Assembly (NCBI GenBank): GCA_947573015.1
Contig: CANPDS010000095.1
Location: 1-8,644, forward strand
Source of the DNA: an uncultured Muribaculum sp.
GTDB lineage: Bacteria; Bacteroidota; Bacteroidia; Bacteroidales; Muribaculaceae
Direction: 5' to 3'
DNA length: 8,644 nucleotides
The position numbers and the translations under genes are program-made. Positions 1 to 5,581 of this stretch are shown here, piece by piece. The stretch's first letter is position 1, and each line of letters opens with the position of its first letter. The notes under the pieces are model-generated. The model saw only the letters and a list, made by a program, of their open reading frames with translations. It had not been told where the DNA came from and did no database searches.

Positions 1-789
1 TTCTTCGGGGATGCCGATAGCATCGGGAAGCTTGCCGCCGTTGGCGTTGATGATGTCAACGTATTCCTGGGGAACTGAAGATGAGCCGTGGAGTACGATG
101 GGGAAGTCAGGGAGTTTTGCCTCAACGCCTTCAAGCACGTTGAATGCCAATGGCGGGGGAACAAGACGTCCGGTCTTCGGGTCGCGTGTGCACTGCTCGG
201 GGGTGAACTTGTAAGCACCGTGAGAAGTACCGATAGAGATAGCGAGAGAGTCGCAACCTGTGCGGGTAACGAAGTCGATAACTTCCTCTGGGTCGGTGTA
301 GGTGTGGTGGTCAGAAGATACTTCATCTTCAACGCCAGCGAGTACGCCAAGCTCACCTTCTACAGTTACATCATGCTGATGTGCGTAATCAACAACCTTC
401 TTTGTGAGGGCTACATTTTCCTCGTAAGGAAGGTGGGATCCGTCGATCATTACTGAAGAGAAACCATGGTCGATGCAGTCCTTGCAAAGTTCAAAGCTAT
501 CGCCGTGGTCGAGGTGGAGTACGATCTGGGGATGCTCCCAACCGAGGCTCTTTGCGTAGTCTACAGCGCCCTGTGCCATGTAGCGGAGAAGGATAGGATT
601 GGCGTAGTTACGCGCACCTTTTGAAACCTGAAGGATAACAGGCGATTTGGTGTCGGCAGCTGCTTTGATGATGGCCTGGAGTTGCTCCATGTTGTTGAAG
701 TTGAATGCCGGGATAGCGTAACCGCCATGTACGGCTTTGGCAAACATCTCGCGGGTGTTTACAAGGCCGAGATCTTTATAATTTACCAT
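1..789 (-). CDS. fba: Class II fructose-1,6-bisphosphate aldolase, 3' end cut by window edge
   Basis: Cleaves fructose-1,6-bisphosphate to dihydroxyacetone phosphate and glyceraldehyde-3-phosphate, and the reverse, in cytoplasmic glycolysis/gluconeogenesis. The reading frame is open from the ATG at 789 through position 1, giving 263 codons; family members of this type run to roughly 330, so about a fifth is missing to the left. Class II (zinc-dependent) landmarks are visible: LHLDHG at residues 91-96 with the catalytic Asp94 and zinc ligand His95, VEGELG at 143-148, GTSHG at 187-191 with ligand His190, and VLHGSSS at 232-238 with ligand His234. The start is the first Met of the conserved N-terminus (MVNYKDLG) and follows an A/T-rich tract. 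Codons are strongly biased to C-ending forms (AAC, TTC, CTC, ATC), as expected for an abundant glycolytic enzyme. A -7 promoter element lies about 90 bp upstream. The assignment is secure. Confidence 0.96.
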   Translation of the reverse strand, partial: MVNYKDLGLVNTREMFAKAVHGGYAIPAFNFNNMEQLQAIIKAAADTKSPVILQVSKGARNYANPILLRYMAQGAVDYAKSLGWEHPQIVLHLDHGDSFELCKDCIDHGFSSVMIDGSHLPYEENVALTKKVVDYAHQHDVTVEGELGVLAGVEDEVSSDHHTYTDPEEVIDFVTRTGCDSLAISIGTSHGAYKFTPEQCTRDPKTGRLVPPPLAFNVLEGVEAKLPDFPIVLHGSSSVPQEYVDIINANGGKLPDAIGIPEE

Positions 790-880
790 GATTGTTGAAA
801 AAATTTATGGTTTAACGTATTGATTCCGCGAATGGAAAGAGCTATGATAGGGTCTACTGACACTCATCCTAACTCCGGTG

Positions 881-888
881 CAAAGTTA
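881..888 (-). promoter_or_regulatory. Promoter -7 element for the aldolase gene (TAACTTTG)
   Basis: Read on the minus strand, this is an exact match to the Bacteroidota -7 consensus TAnnTTTG. A start a few bases downstream would give an untranslated leader of about 85 nt before the ATG at 789. I see no convincing TTTG -33 element at the usual spacing, only a TTG closer in. A 40-bp imperfect palindrome lies immediately upstream. Confidence 0.6.
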
Positions 889-907
889 GTAAACAATTGC
901 AATATGG

Positions 908-947
908 CATAGCTAAATTAATGAAAAATTTCAGTAATTTGGCTATG
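908..947. repeat. 40-bp imperfect inverted repeat upstream of the aldolase promoter
   Basis: Left arm CATAGCTAAATTA (908-920) pairs with right arm TAATTTGGCTATG (935-947) in 13 positions, one of them a G-T wobble. The interior adds TGAA (922-925) against TTCA (930-933), so the dyad extends almost to its centre. It sits between the ferredoxin terminator and the aldolase -7 element. It lacks the U tract of an intrinsic terminator on the aldolase side. It could be a regulator-binding site or a backup terminator; the function is not shown. Confidence 0.55.
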
Positions 948-979
948 GCGTTTTGTGGAAGAGTTTGTGTAGCGTGATG

Positions 980-1014
980 AAAAAAGGCGTTCTGTCAATA
1001 GACAGACGCCTTTT
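980..1014 (-). terminator. Intrinsic terminator of the ferredoxin gene
   Basis: TCTGTC (991-996) pairs with GACAGA (1001-1006) around an AATA loop. GGCG (986-989) pairs with CGCC (1007-1010), with a single T bulge at 990, and flanking AAAA/TTTT extends the stem. Read on the minus strand, the stem ends in a run of T's (980-985), about 25 nt after the ferredoxin stop. It should separate ferredoxin transcription from the aldolase gene downstream. Confidence 0.85.
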
Positions 1015-1039
1015 ATGAGGTTGTACAAGTATTTCCTGA

Positions 1040-1210
1040 TTACTCGCCGGGGATGATAGCTTCGCTAGGGCAAACCTCTGCGCAGCTTCCACACTCGATG
1101 CATGTGTCGGGATCGATCTTGTAGATATCGCCCTCGGAGATAGCCTCAACGGGGCATACGGGAAGACATGTGCCGCAAGCAACACACTTGTCAGTAATTA
1201 CGTAAGCCAT
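1040..1210 (-). CDS. Small 2[4Fe-4S] ferredoxin
   Basis: A 56-residue cytoplasmic electron carrier of the clostridial type, which typically serves oxidoreductases such as pyruvate:ferredoxin oxidoreductase in anaerobes. Two complete cluster motifs of the form CxxCxxCxxxCP are present: Cys9, Cys12, Cys15 and Cys19-Pro, then Cys37, Cys40, Cys43 and Cys47-Pro. Each motif supplies three cysteines to one cluster and its last cysteine to the other, so all eight ligands are intact. The length is that of a minimal bacterial ferredoxin with no extra domain. Translation starts at MAYVITDKC, with no other in-frame Met nearby. Codon use is strongly biased (AAG, TGC, ATC, GAG), suggesting high expression. 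The gene has its own -7 promoter element and its own terminator, so it is probably monocistronic. Confidence 0.95.
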   Translation of the reverse strand: MAYVITDKCVACGTCLPVCPVEAISEGDIYKIDPDTCIECGSCAEVCPSEAIIPGE

Positions 1211-1265
1211 TTCTGTTTAAGATTTTAGATAATTATACGAAAGTTCTTTGAAGATAATTGTGGCA

Positions 1266-1273
1266 CAAAGGTA
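1266..1273 (-). promoter_or_regulatory. Promoter -7 element for the ferredoxin gene (TACCTTTG)
   Basis: An exact TAnnTTTG match on the minus strand, 56 bp upstream of the ferredoxin ATG, implying a leader of about 50 nt. The -33 element is not obvious; a TTG occurs 12 bases upstream of the -7 box, closer than usual. Confidence 0.6.
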
Positions 1274-1451
1274 AGTCTTTTCCGGCAATCACGCTATTTT
1301 TTTAACAAAAATATTTGTAGAAGATTATTGCAAGCATGACCGGATGTATATTTCGGCTTTATAGATCTATACCTGTGCAACTAATGAGGCATTTTATGTG
1401 TTACAAAATATGGATATAACAATAGTATCAACTATTTATAATTATAATGGT

Positions 1452-2090
1452 ATGAAAGGTAAAACGAGTTTTTGGGTGCAGTTTTTTGCTCTTGCAGCAG
1501 GAATTGTCCTTATATGTATGCATGATCGGGTAAACCTCGTGCAGTGGTTGATAGTTTTTTTAGGCTTCATGTTTGCAATTCCTGGTGTTTGTGGACTGCT
1601 GGAAGCTTTGTATGTGCGTAAAAAGGGTGGTGTCGGCCCGGTAAGTACCCTGGCATTTATAGGTTCGCTTATTGTCGGTATACTTATGATATTTTGGCCA
1701 GGTCCGTTTGAGACTATATTCGTTTATCTGCTTGCTGCTGCTTTGATCCTGGGTGGCTTTTGGCATATCTGGGCTTTGGCGGTCGGATTCAAACCATATA
1801 ATTTACCGGGCTGGTTGTATGTTCTCCCGATACTTGTGATTATTGCTGGAGTGTTGATGTTGGTCACTCCTGTGCGGCAGACAGAGTCTACATTTACTCT
1901 TGTGGCGGGAATTGCATTAGTATGCATTGCTGCAAACGGATTGTTTATGTATCTTGCTGCATATGACTCACGTCGGCAGCATATGTCTGATGAACGTAAA
2001 ACGGATCAACTTCAGGATGGTGCGTCGGATGTCGTTGGACCAGAAGTGTCTGATGGTGCTGATAGTGGCGATCGTGAAATAAAAGGATGA
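1452..2090 (+). CDS. DUF308 / HdeD-like six-helix membrane protein
   Basis: A predicted inner-membrane protein of 212 residues from this start. It holds three successive pairs of hydrophobic segments, at about residues 8-23/30-54, 66-82/86-110 and 120-140/147-170. Each first member has a G-I/V-L-type core ending near Pro or a charged turn (AGIVLICMHD, VGILMIFWPG, AGVLMLVTP), the pattern of the DUF308 repeat found in E. coli HdeD. A hydrophilic, acidic tail of about 40 residues follows (171-212) and is presumably cytoplasmic. HdeD is associated with acid resistance at high cell density; that role is not implied here. The frame is open further upstream, to a GTG at 1398 and an ATG at 1410. I prefer the ATG at 1452 because it places MKGK directly before the first helix and follows an A/T-rich tract. 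The gene converges on the kinase-like gene. Fold class is fairly sure; function is unknown. Confidence 0.8.
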   Translation: MKGKTSFWVQFFALAAGIVLICMHDRVNLVQWLIVFLGFMFAIPGVCGLLEALYVRKKGGVGPVSTLAFIGSLIVGILMIFWPGPFETIFVYLLAAALILGGFWHIWALAVGFKPYNLPGWLYVLPILVIIAGVLMLVTPVRQTESTFTLVAGIALVCIAANGLFMYLAAYDSRRQHMSDERKTDQLQDGASDVVGPEVSDGADSGDREIKG

Positions 2091-2096
2091 GGTTAA

Positions 2097-2140
2097 TGCT
2101 GTAACCGGGCATTCCAAGGGTTGGATGCCCGGTTGCAGCA
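2097..2140. terminator. Long hairpin between convergent genes, probable shared terminator
   Basis: TGCTGTAACCGGGCATTC (2097-2114) pairs with 2123-2140 in 18 positions, including two G-T wobbles, with a short A/G/T-rich loop. It lies 7 bp after the membrane-protein stop and 25 bp from the stop of the opposing gene. Neither side carries a solid U run; the plus side is followed only by an A/T-rich stretch. It probably ends transcription from both directions, but the missing U tract makes this less than certain. Confidence 0.65.
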
Positions 2141-2164
2141 TAATTGTATAAATATATAATGTGT

Positions 2165-2821
2165 CTATTCGGCGGGTTCGGATAGCTCCGGAAATCGAGA
2201 TCTGACGTAGTTGCATACCAGATTGGCGATACTTTCCATGGGCATGGCGCCTGAATCGACAGTGAGATGGTAGCTTGCGGCATCGCCCCATTCTTTGTCT
2301 GTATAGAAGTTGTAGTAGCTGGCACGAAGTTTATTGGTCTTTTCGGCCAAATCTCTGGCATGGGCAGCATCGGCACAGTCGCCACGGCGCATTATGCGTT
2401 CGATGCGGTCTTCCATTGGTGCGTGTACGAATATGTTGACACACCGAGGAAAGTCGCGCAACACATAGTCGGCTGAACGACCTACGATCACACAAGAGTG
2501 CTTCTCTGCCAGGGAGTGGATTAAATCTGATTGTACGCGGTAAAGTGTGTCTGCGCTGATTGATGAGCTACCTGCATATGTATTGTATGGTGAATATCCC
2601 ATGGTAAATGAAAACATTCCGCTCAGGAATCTTGGAAACTTTTCGTCATTACGCTCAAAAAAATCGACGCTTACACCTGCGTTTTTAGCTGCTTCGAGTA
2701 GCAGTTCTTTGTCATAGAACTCTATCCCGAGTTTTTCGGCCACAAGGCGTCCAAGCTCACGACCGCCGCTGCCAAACTGACGGCCTATGGTGATTACAAA
2801 ATTGAGGGTAGTCTGCTGCAT
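2165..2821 (-). CDS. Cytidylate kinase-like P-loop protein
   Basis: A 218-residue cytoplasmic protein of the cytidylate-kinase-like family, a branch of P-loop kinases related to CMP kinase that is common in anaerobes and often coexists with the true cmk. The glycine-rich phosphate-binding loop is GRQFGSGGRELG at residues 13-24, right after the first strand (FVITI). A second family signature, VIVGRSADYVLRD, lies at 111-123. An Arg-rich segment (RIERIMRRG, 139-147) and the LRASYYNFYTDKEWG block (165-179) correspond to the lid and C-terminal region. Length is normal for the family. The usual reaction of such folds is phosphate transfer from ATP to a nucleoside monophosphate, but the substrate of this branch cannot be assigned from sequence. 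The ATG at 2821 is preceded by a -7 promoter box, and the gene is divergent from the operon that starts at 2922. Confidence 0.88.
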   Translation of the reverse strand: MQQTTLNFVITIGRQFGSGGRELGRLVAEKLGIEFYDKELLLEAAKNAGVSVDFFERNDEKFPRFLSGMFSFTMGYSPYNTYAGSSSISADTLYRVQSDLIHSLAEKHSCVIVGRSADYVLRDFPRCVNIFVHAPMEDRIERIMRRGDCADAAHARDLAEKTNKLRASYYNFYTDKEWGDAASYHLTVDSGAMPMESIANLVCNYVRSRFPELSEPAE

Positions 2822-2849
2822 TTGGATCTAAAAAAGAATGGTTGATTTC

Positions 2850-2857
2850 CAAAGTTA
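2850..2857 (-). promoter_or_regulatory. Promoter -7 element for the kinase-like gene (TAACTTTG)
   Basis: An exact TAnnTTTG match on the minus strand, 29-36 bp upstream of the ATG at 2821, giving a short leader. It faces the plus-strand -7 element at 2880-2887 with 22 bp between them, so the two promoters share their upstream DNA. Confidence 0.6.
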
Positions 2858-2879
2858 GGTATAATTTCGTTAAAATTCT

Positions 2880-2887
2880 TATCTTTG
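2880..2887 (+). promoter_or_regulatory. Promoter -7 element for the operon starting at 2922 (TATCTTTG)
   Basis: An exact TAnnTTTG match placed 34 bp before the ATG at 2922. It probably drives the four reading frames from 2922 to 5444. No clear TTTG -33 box is visible; its expected place overlaps the core of the opposing promoter. Confidence 0.6.
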
Positions 2888-2921
2888 CCGCAAACTTTCC
2901 TGAAACATCACCGAAAGCCTT

Positions 2922-3299
2922 ATGACAGAAGATTTAAAAAAGGCCGTGGGAAAGGATCCCGACGGACTGCTGACATACGAGTATATTGCTAACCATATTG
3001 GTGAGATAGATACAGTGCTCGACGAACTTGTTGACAATATGATAGGAGCTGACCTCAGCGGGCAGTTTCTGGTCAGTGCCGCCCACTATCTCCACGCTAT
3101 CGATGCTGCAAAATATAAAATTGCAATAGACCGGTTGATTGCAGCTGCAATAGATCATGACCGCGAACGGCGTTATATAGTTGATCTGCTTCCTGCGTTA
3201 TGGGGTGCGGATTATGCTGATCATGTGGCTGAGCTCAGTGCCAGTGACAACAATTTCCGGCGTATATATAAGCGATTGTTTCCGGAGACAGTGATATAA
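2922..3299 (+). CDS. Conserved-looking hypothetical protein, 125 residues
   Basis: I do not recognise the family. The protein has no signal peptide or membrane segment and is likely cytoplasmic. Its composition suggests mostly helices: an acidic amphipathic stretch at residues 19-45, a central segment SGQFLVSAAHYLHAID at 46-61, a second helix around 62-79, and a basic C-terminus (RRIYKRLF, 113-120) after an acidic part. It has no cysteine and no evident catalytic motif. It looks real because it has a promoter box directly upstream, ordinary codon use for the region, and a stop 16 nt before the next start in an apparent operon with an isomerase and a peptidase. That context hints at protein folding or quality control, but this is only association. 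Confidence 0.75.
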   Translation: MTEDLKKAVGKDPDGLLTYEYIANHIGEIDTVLDELVDNMIGADLSGQFLVSAAHYLHAIDAAKYKIAIDRLIAAAIDHDRERRYIVDLLPALWGADYADHVAELSASDNNFRRIYKRLFPETVI

Positions 3300-3315
3300 T
3301 TTACATTCGTATCCT

Positions 3316-3408
3316 ATGCTAAAGACAGCAACAAAGTGGCTCGCATGCATGTTTACAATCATGACTGTGGGATGCTGTGGTGCATCGGCCACATCTGAAA
3401 ATAAATAA
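3316..3408 (+). CDS. 30-codon ORF: lipoprotein signal peptide, in frame with the downstream cyclophilin
   Basis: Begins 16 nt after the preceding stop. The product starts with a basic N-terminus (MLKTATK), a hydrophobic core (WLACMFTIM) and a lipobox-like TVGC with the cysteine at residue 20, then CGASATSENK before TAA at 3406-3408. This is the layout of a signal-peptidase-II lipoprotein leader plus the beginning of its hydrophilic tether. The frame continues without another stop (N P E N E) into the ATG of the peptidyl-prolyl isomerase at 3424, exactly 36 codons downstream. It therefore looks like the 5' end of one lipoprotein gene interrupted by a single nonsense codon. It could also be a genuine small lipoprotein or leader peptide, or a sequencing/assembly error. 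As a stand-alone lipoprotein, the mature part would be only 11 residues. Confidence 0.6.
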   Translation: MLKTATKWLACMFTIMTVGCCGASATSENK

Positions 3409-3423
3409 AACCCTGAAAACGAA

Positions 3424-4215
3424 ATGAACACAAACGACTCAATTGCAACTGCAACAGCACCATCGGAAGGTGATGTGCTGGTGGATATACAGACTACCGC
3501 TGGTGATATTCAAGTGCGCTTGTTTGGTGATACTCCACGCCATCGCGACAATTTCGTCAAGTTGGTAAATGAAGGCTATTACAATGGAGTGCTTTTCCAT
3601 CGTGTAATAAATGAATTTATGATTCAGACTGGCGACCCAGATTCGAAAACAGCTGCCCCTGGTCAGCACCTCGGAACAGGTGGCCCTGGCTATACGATTG
3701 ATGCAGAGATAGTATATCCCCGTCATTTTCATCGTAAGGGTGCACTCGCCGCTGCACGTCAGGCCGATCAGGTCAATCCCGAACGTCGCAGTTCGGGCTC
3801 TCAATTTTATATTGTTACCGGTAAGGCGTATAATGAGAGTCAGCTAAAGCAGATGGAAGGACAGATGAAAATGGCTCAGCAACAGGGTATTTTCAACCGT
3901 CTTGCATCGGAAAACCGTGCGAAAATCATGGAGTTGCGTCGTAACAATGATCAGGCGGGTATACAGAAATTGCAGGAGGAGCTTGTGGCTCTGACAGAAA
4001 AGGAGGCCGCCGAGAATCCTGCGACTCTTACTCCTGAGCAACGTAAGATATATGGTACTATTGGTGGAACCCCACATCTCGACGGTCAATACACTGTATT
4101 TGGTGAGGTGACAAAAGGTCTGGATGTTGTGGATAAGATTCAGGCTGTTCCTACCGGAGCTGCTGACCGTCCGCTTGAGGATGTGAAGATACTGAAAATG
4201 ACCATTGTAAAATAA
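3424..4215 (+). CDS. Cyclophilin-type peptidyl-prolyl cis-trans isomerase
   Basis: Catalyses cis-trans isomerisation of Xaa-Pro bonds during protein folding. The 263-residue frame has cyclophilin active-site blocks: FHRVINEFMIQTGD at 58-71 (Arg60, Phe65, Met66 and Gln68 match human CypA Arg55, Phe60, Met61 and Gln63), SSGSQFYI at 123-130 (Phe128 matching Phe113) and LDGQYTVFGEV at 219-229. The Trp121 position of CypA appears to be His218 here, as in many bacterial enzymes. A charged, Gln/Glu/Lys-rich insertion of about 75 residues (roughly 136-210), probably helical, interrupts the domain; such insertions occur in Bacteroidales homologues. From this ATG the protein has no signal and would stay in the cytoplasm. 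The in-frame lipoprotein leader upstream, blocked by a TAA, suggests that the ancestral or true product is an exported lipoprotein of about 299 residues. The peptidase gene starts 2 nt after its stop. Confidence 0.92.
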   Translation: MNTNDSIATATAPSEGDVLVDIQTTAGDIQVRLFGDTPRHRDNFVKLVNEGYYNGVLFHRVINEFMIQTGDPDSKTAAPGQHLGTGGPGYTIDAEIVYPRHFHRKGALAAARQADQVNPERRSSGSQFYIVTGKAYNESQLKQMEGQMKMAQQQGIFNRLASENRAKIMELRRNNDQAGIQKLQEELVALTEKEAAENPATLTPEQRKIYGTIGGTPHLDGQYTVFGEVTKGLDVVDKIQAVPTGAADRPLEDVKILKMTIVK

Positions 4216-4217
4216 TC

Positions 4218-5444
4218 ATGCCTACGAGATTCACTCTTCCTAACGGCCTTCGGGTAGTGCATGAGCGAGACAGTGCCACCGCAATGGTGGCACTTGATGT
4301 ACTATATAATGTAGGTTCGCGTGATGAGGATCCGGCCCATACCGGCATGGCTCATCTGTTTGAGCATCTGATGTTTGGTGGTTCTGTCAATGTGCCTGAT
4401 TTTGACGGTGCGATCGAACATGCCGGTGGCAGCAACAATGCATGGACCAATCAGGATTATACTAATTTTTATGATATTGTGCCTGCGCAGAATGCGGAGA
4501 CGGCTTTTTGGCTTGAAAGTGACCGCATGCTTTCACATGCGTTTTCAGATAAGGCGCTTGATGTGCAGCGTAATGTTGTTATGGAAGAGTTCAAGCAGGT
4601 GTGCCTTAATCAGCCCTATGGAGATCTCAGCCATCATCTTTCTGCTCTGGCTTACACCACTCATCCATATCGTACGCCGGTAATAGGAAAAGAGCTTGGT
4701 CATATAGAAGGCGTGACTCAGGAACTGGTTCGGGAATTTTTCCATGCACATTATGCGCCTAATAATGCTGTGCTTGCTGTTACCGGCAATATATCATTGG
4801 AACGAGCCCGTGAACTTGCGGAAAAGTGGTTTGGGGCAATTCCATCGCGTGATATCAAGCCGCGTAGTTATGCTCCAGAACCTGAACAGACTGAGTCTCG
4901 CCGTCTTGTCGTGACCGGTCCTGTGCCACAGACGCTCGTTGTTATGAGTTTTCCGATGCCTGGTTGTGGCAGTGCAGACTATCCTGTATGTGATATTATC
5001 ACAGACTTGTTGGCCGCCGGACGCACATCACGCTACTATCGTCATCTTGTAATGGAGTCCGGACTTTTTGCCTCCGCAGATGCATCTATTACTGGATCGG
5101 AAGAGCCGGGTCAACTATTGTTGCAAGGTTTATTGCGTGATGGTGTTGATCCGGATATAGCTTGTGATGCGCTTTTTAATGAAGCGAAACGTCTGATAAC
5201 AGCACCGCCCGATCAGCATGAACTGCAGAGCGCGATCAACCGCTTTGAAGCACAGCAGGTTATGGGAAGTCTGAGCTATGTGCGTCTTGCATCAACCCTC
5301 GCGCTGGATGATATGCGCAACACATCGCAGGAGGAAACGCTTGCCCGATATCGTGCGATCACTGTTGATGATGTTGTGCGTGTGGCTTCGGAAATATTCA
5401 GGCCTGAGCGGTGTTCGACGCTTATTTATGCACCATCACGTTAG
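4218..5444 (+). CDS. M16 family zinc metallopeptidase (processing-peptidase-like)
   Basis: A 408-residue, single-unit M16 (inverzincin) peptidase related to mitochondrial processing peptidase and bacterial YmxG-type enzymes. The inverted zinc motif HxxEH is intact as HLFEH at residues 46-50 (ligands His46 and His50, catalytic Glu49). A third-ligand glutamate is present about 77 residues later in NVVMEEF (Glu123/Glu124). The N-terminal domain also shows the conserved GSRDE, ATMHGP-position equivalent (GGSNNAWTNQDYTNFY, 70-85) and HPY patterns. The C-terminal half carries the non-catalytic M16 domain with a GRTSRYYRHLVMESGLF-type segment. The second half thus completes one approx. 45-kDa subunit, the size of a family member that acts as a dimer. 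There is no signal peptide, so it is predicted to be cytoplasmic and to degrade or process peptides. The start lies 2 nt after the isomerase stop, implying translational coupling. Confidence 0.93.
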   Translation: MPTRFTLPNGLRVVHERDSATAMVALDVLYNVGSRDEDPAHTGMAHLFEHLMFGGSVNVPDFDGAIEHAGGSNNAWTNQDYTNFYDIVPAQNAETAFWLESDRMLSHAFSDKALDVQRNVVMEEFKQVCLNQPYGDLSHHLSALAYTTHPYRTPVIGKELGHIEGVTQELVREFFHAHYAPNNAVLAVTGNISLERARELAEKWFGAIPSRDIKPRSYAPEPEQTESRRLVVTGPVPQTLVVMSFPMPGCGSADYPVCDIITDLLAAGRTSRYYRHLVMESGLFASADASITGSEEPGQLLLQGLLRDGVDPDIACDALFNEAKRLITAPPDQHELQSAINRFEAQQVMGSLSYVRLASTLALDDMRNTSQEETLARYRAITVDDVVRVASEIFRPERCSTLIYAPSR

Positions 5445-5517
5445 TATAATATCATAGTAGAGACTTGTCTTCGAAAGTATCCAATTGGTGCAAAAACAAT
5501 AAAAAACTGTCAATAAA
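5445..5517. other. Intergenic stretch, no clear terminator
   Basis: A/T-rich DNA between the peptidase stop and the next promoter. I looked for a stem with a U tract and found none I would defend, so how the upstream operon ends is unresolved. Confidence 0.5.
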
Positions 5518-5548
5518 TTTGAAGAGTGCTAAAAAATACCTATATTTG
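5518..5548 (+). promoter_or_regulatory. Complete Bacteroidota promoter for the DUF349 gene
   Basis: A -33 element TTTG (5518-5521), a 19-bp spacer and a -7 element TATATTTG (5541-5548), a full match to the Bacteroidota vegetative promoter pattern. It predicts a start near 5554 and a leader of about 28 nt ending in an A/T-rich tract before the ATG at 5582. It is the best promoter in the window. Confidence 0.8.
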
Positions 5549-5581
5549 GCTTCTTAAAGAAAACTAACTACCATTATCATT

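Noticed and set aside
88..456. Plus-strand ORF of 122 codons
   Set aside because: It is antisense to the strongly conserved aldolase frame, and its translation shows no family pattern.
943..1185. Minus-strand ORF of 80 codons across the ferredoxin
   Set aside because: It overlaps the ferredoxin in another frame on the same strand and runs through the terminator hairpin; the ferredoxin has all eight cluster cysteines.
1347..1371. TATATTTC box and the perfect palindrome TATAGATCTATA upstream of the membrane-protein gene
   Set aside because: The box misses the final G of TAnnTTTG and has no -33 partner at normal spacing; a 12-bp A/T-rich palindrome alone is weak evidence for an operator.
1945..2385. 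Minus-strand ORFs covering the convergent intergenic region
   Set aside because: They run through the 18-bp hairpin and overlap the kinase-like gene in other frames; the compositions look random.
3396..3412. AAAT tandem tract as a phase-variation repeat
   Set aside because: Only about two to three units; loss of one 4-bp unit leads to another stop at the cyclophilin ATG rather than restoring a joined frame.
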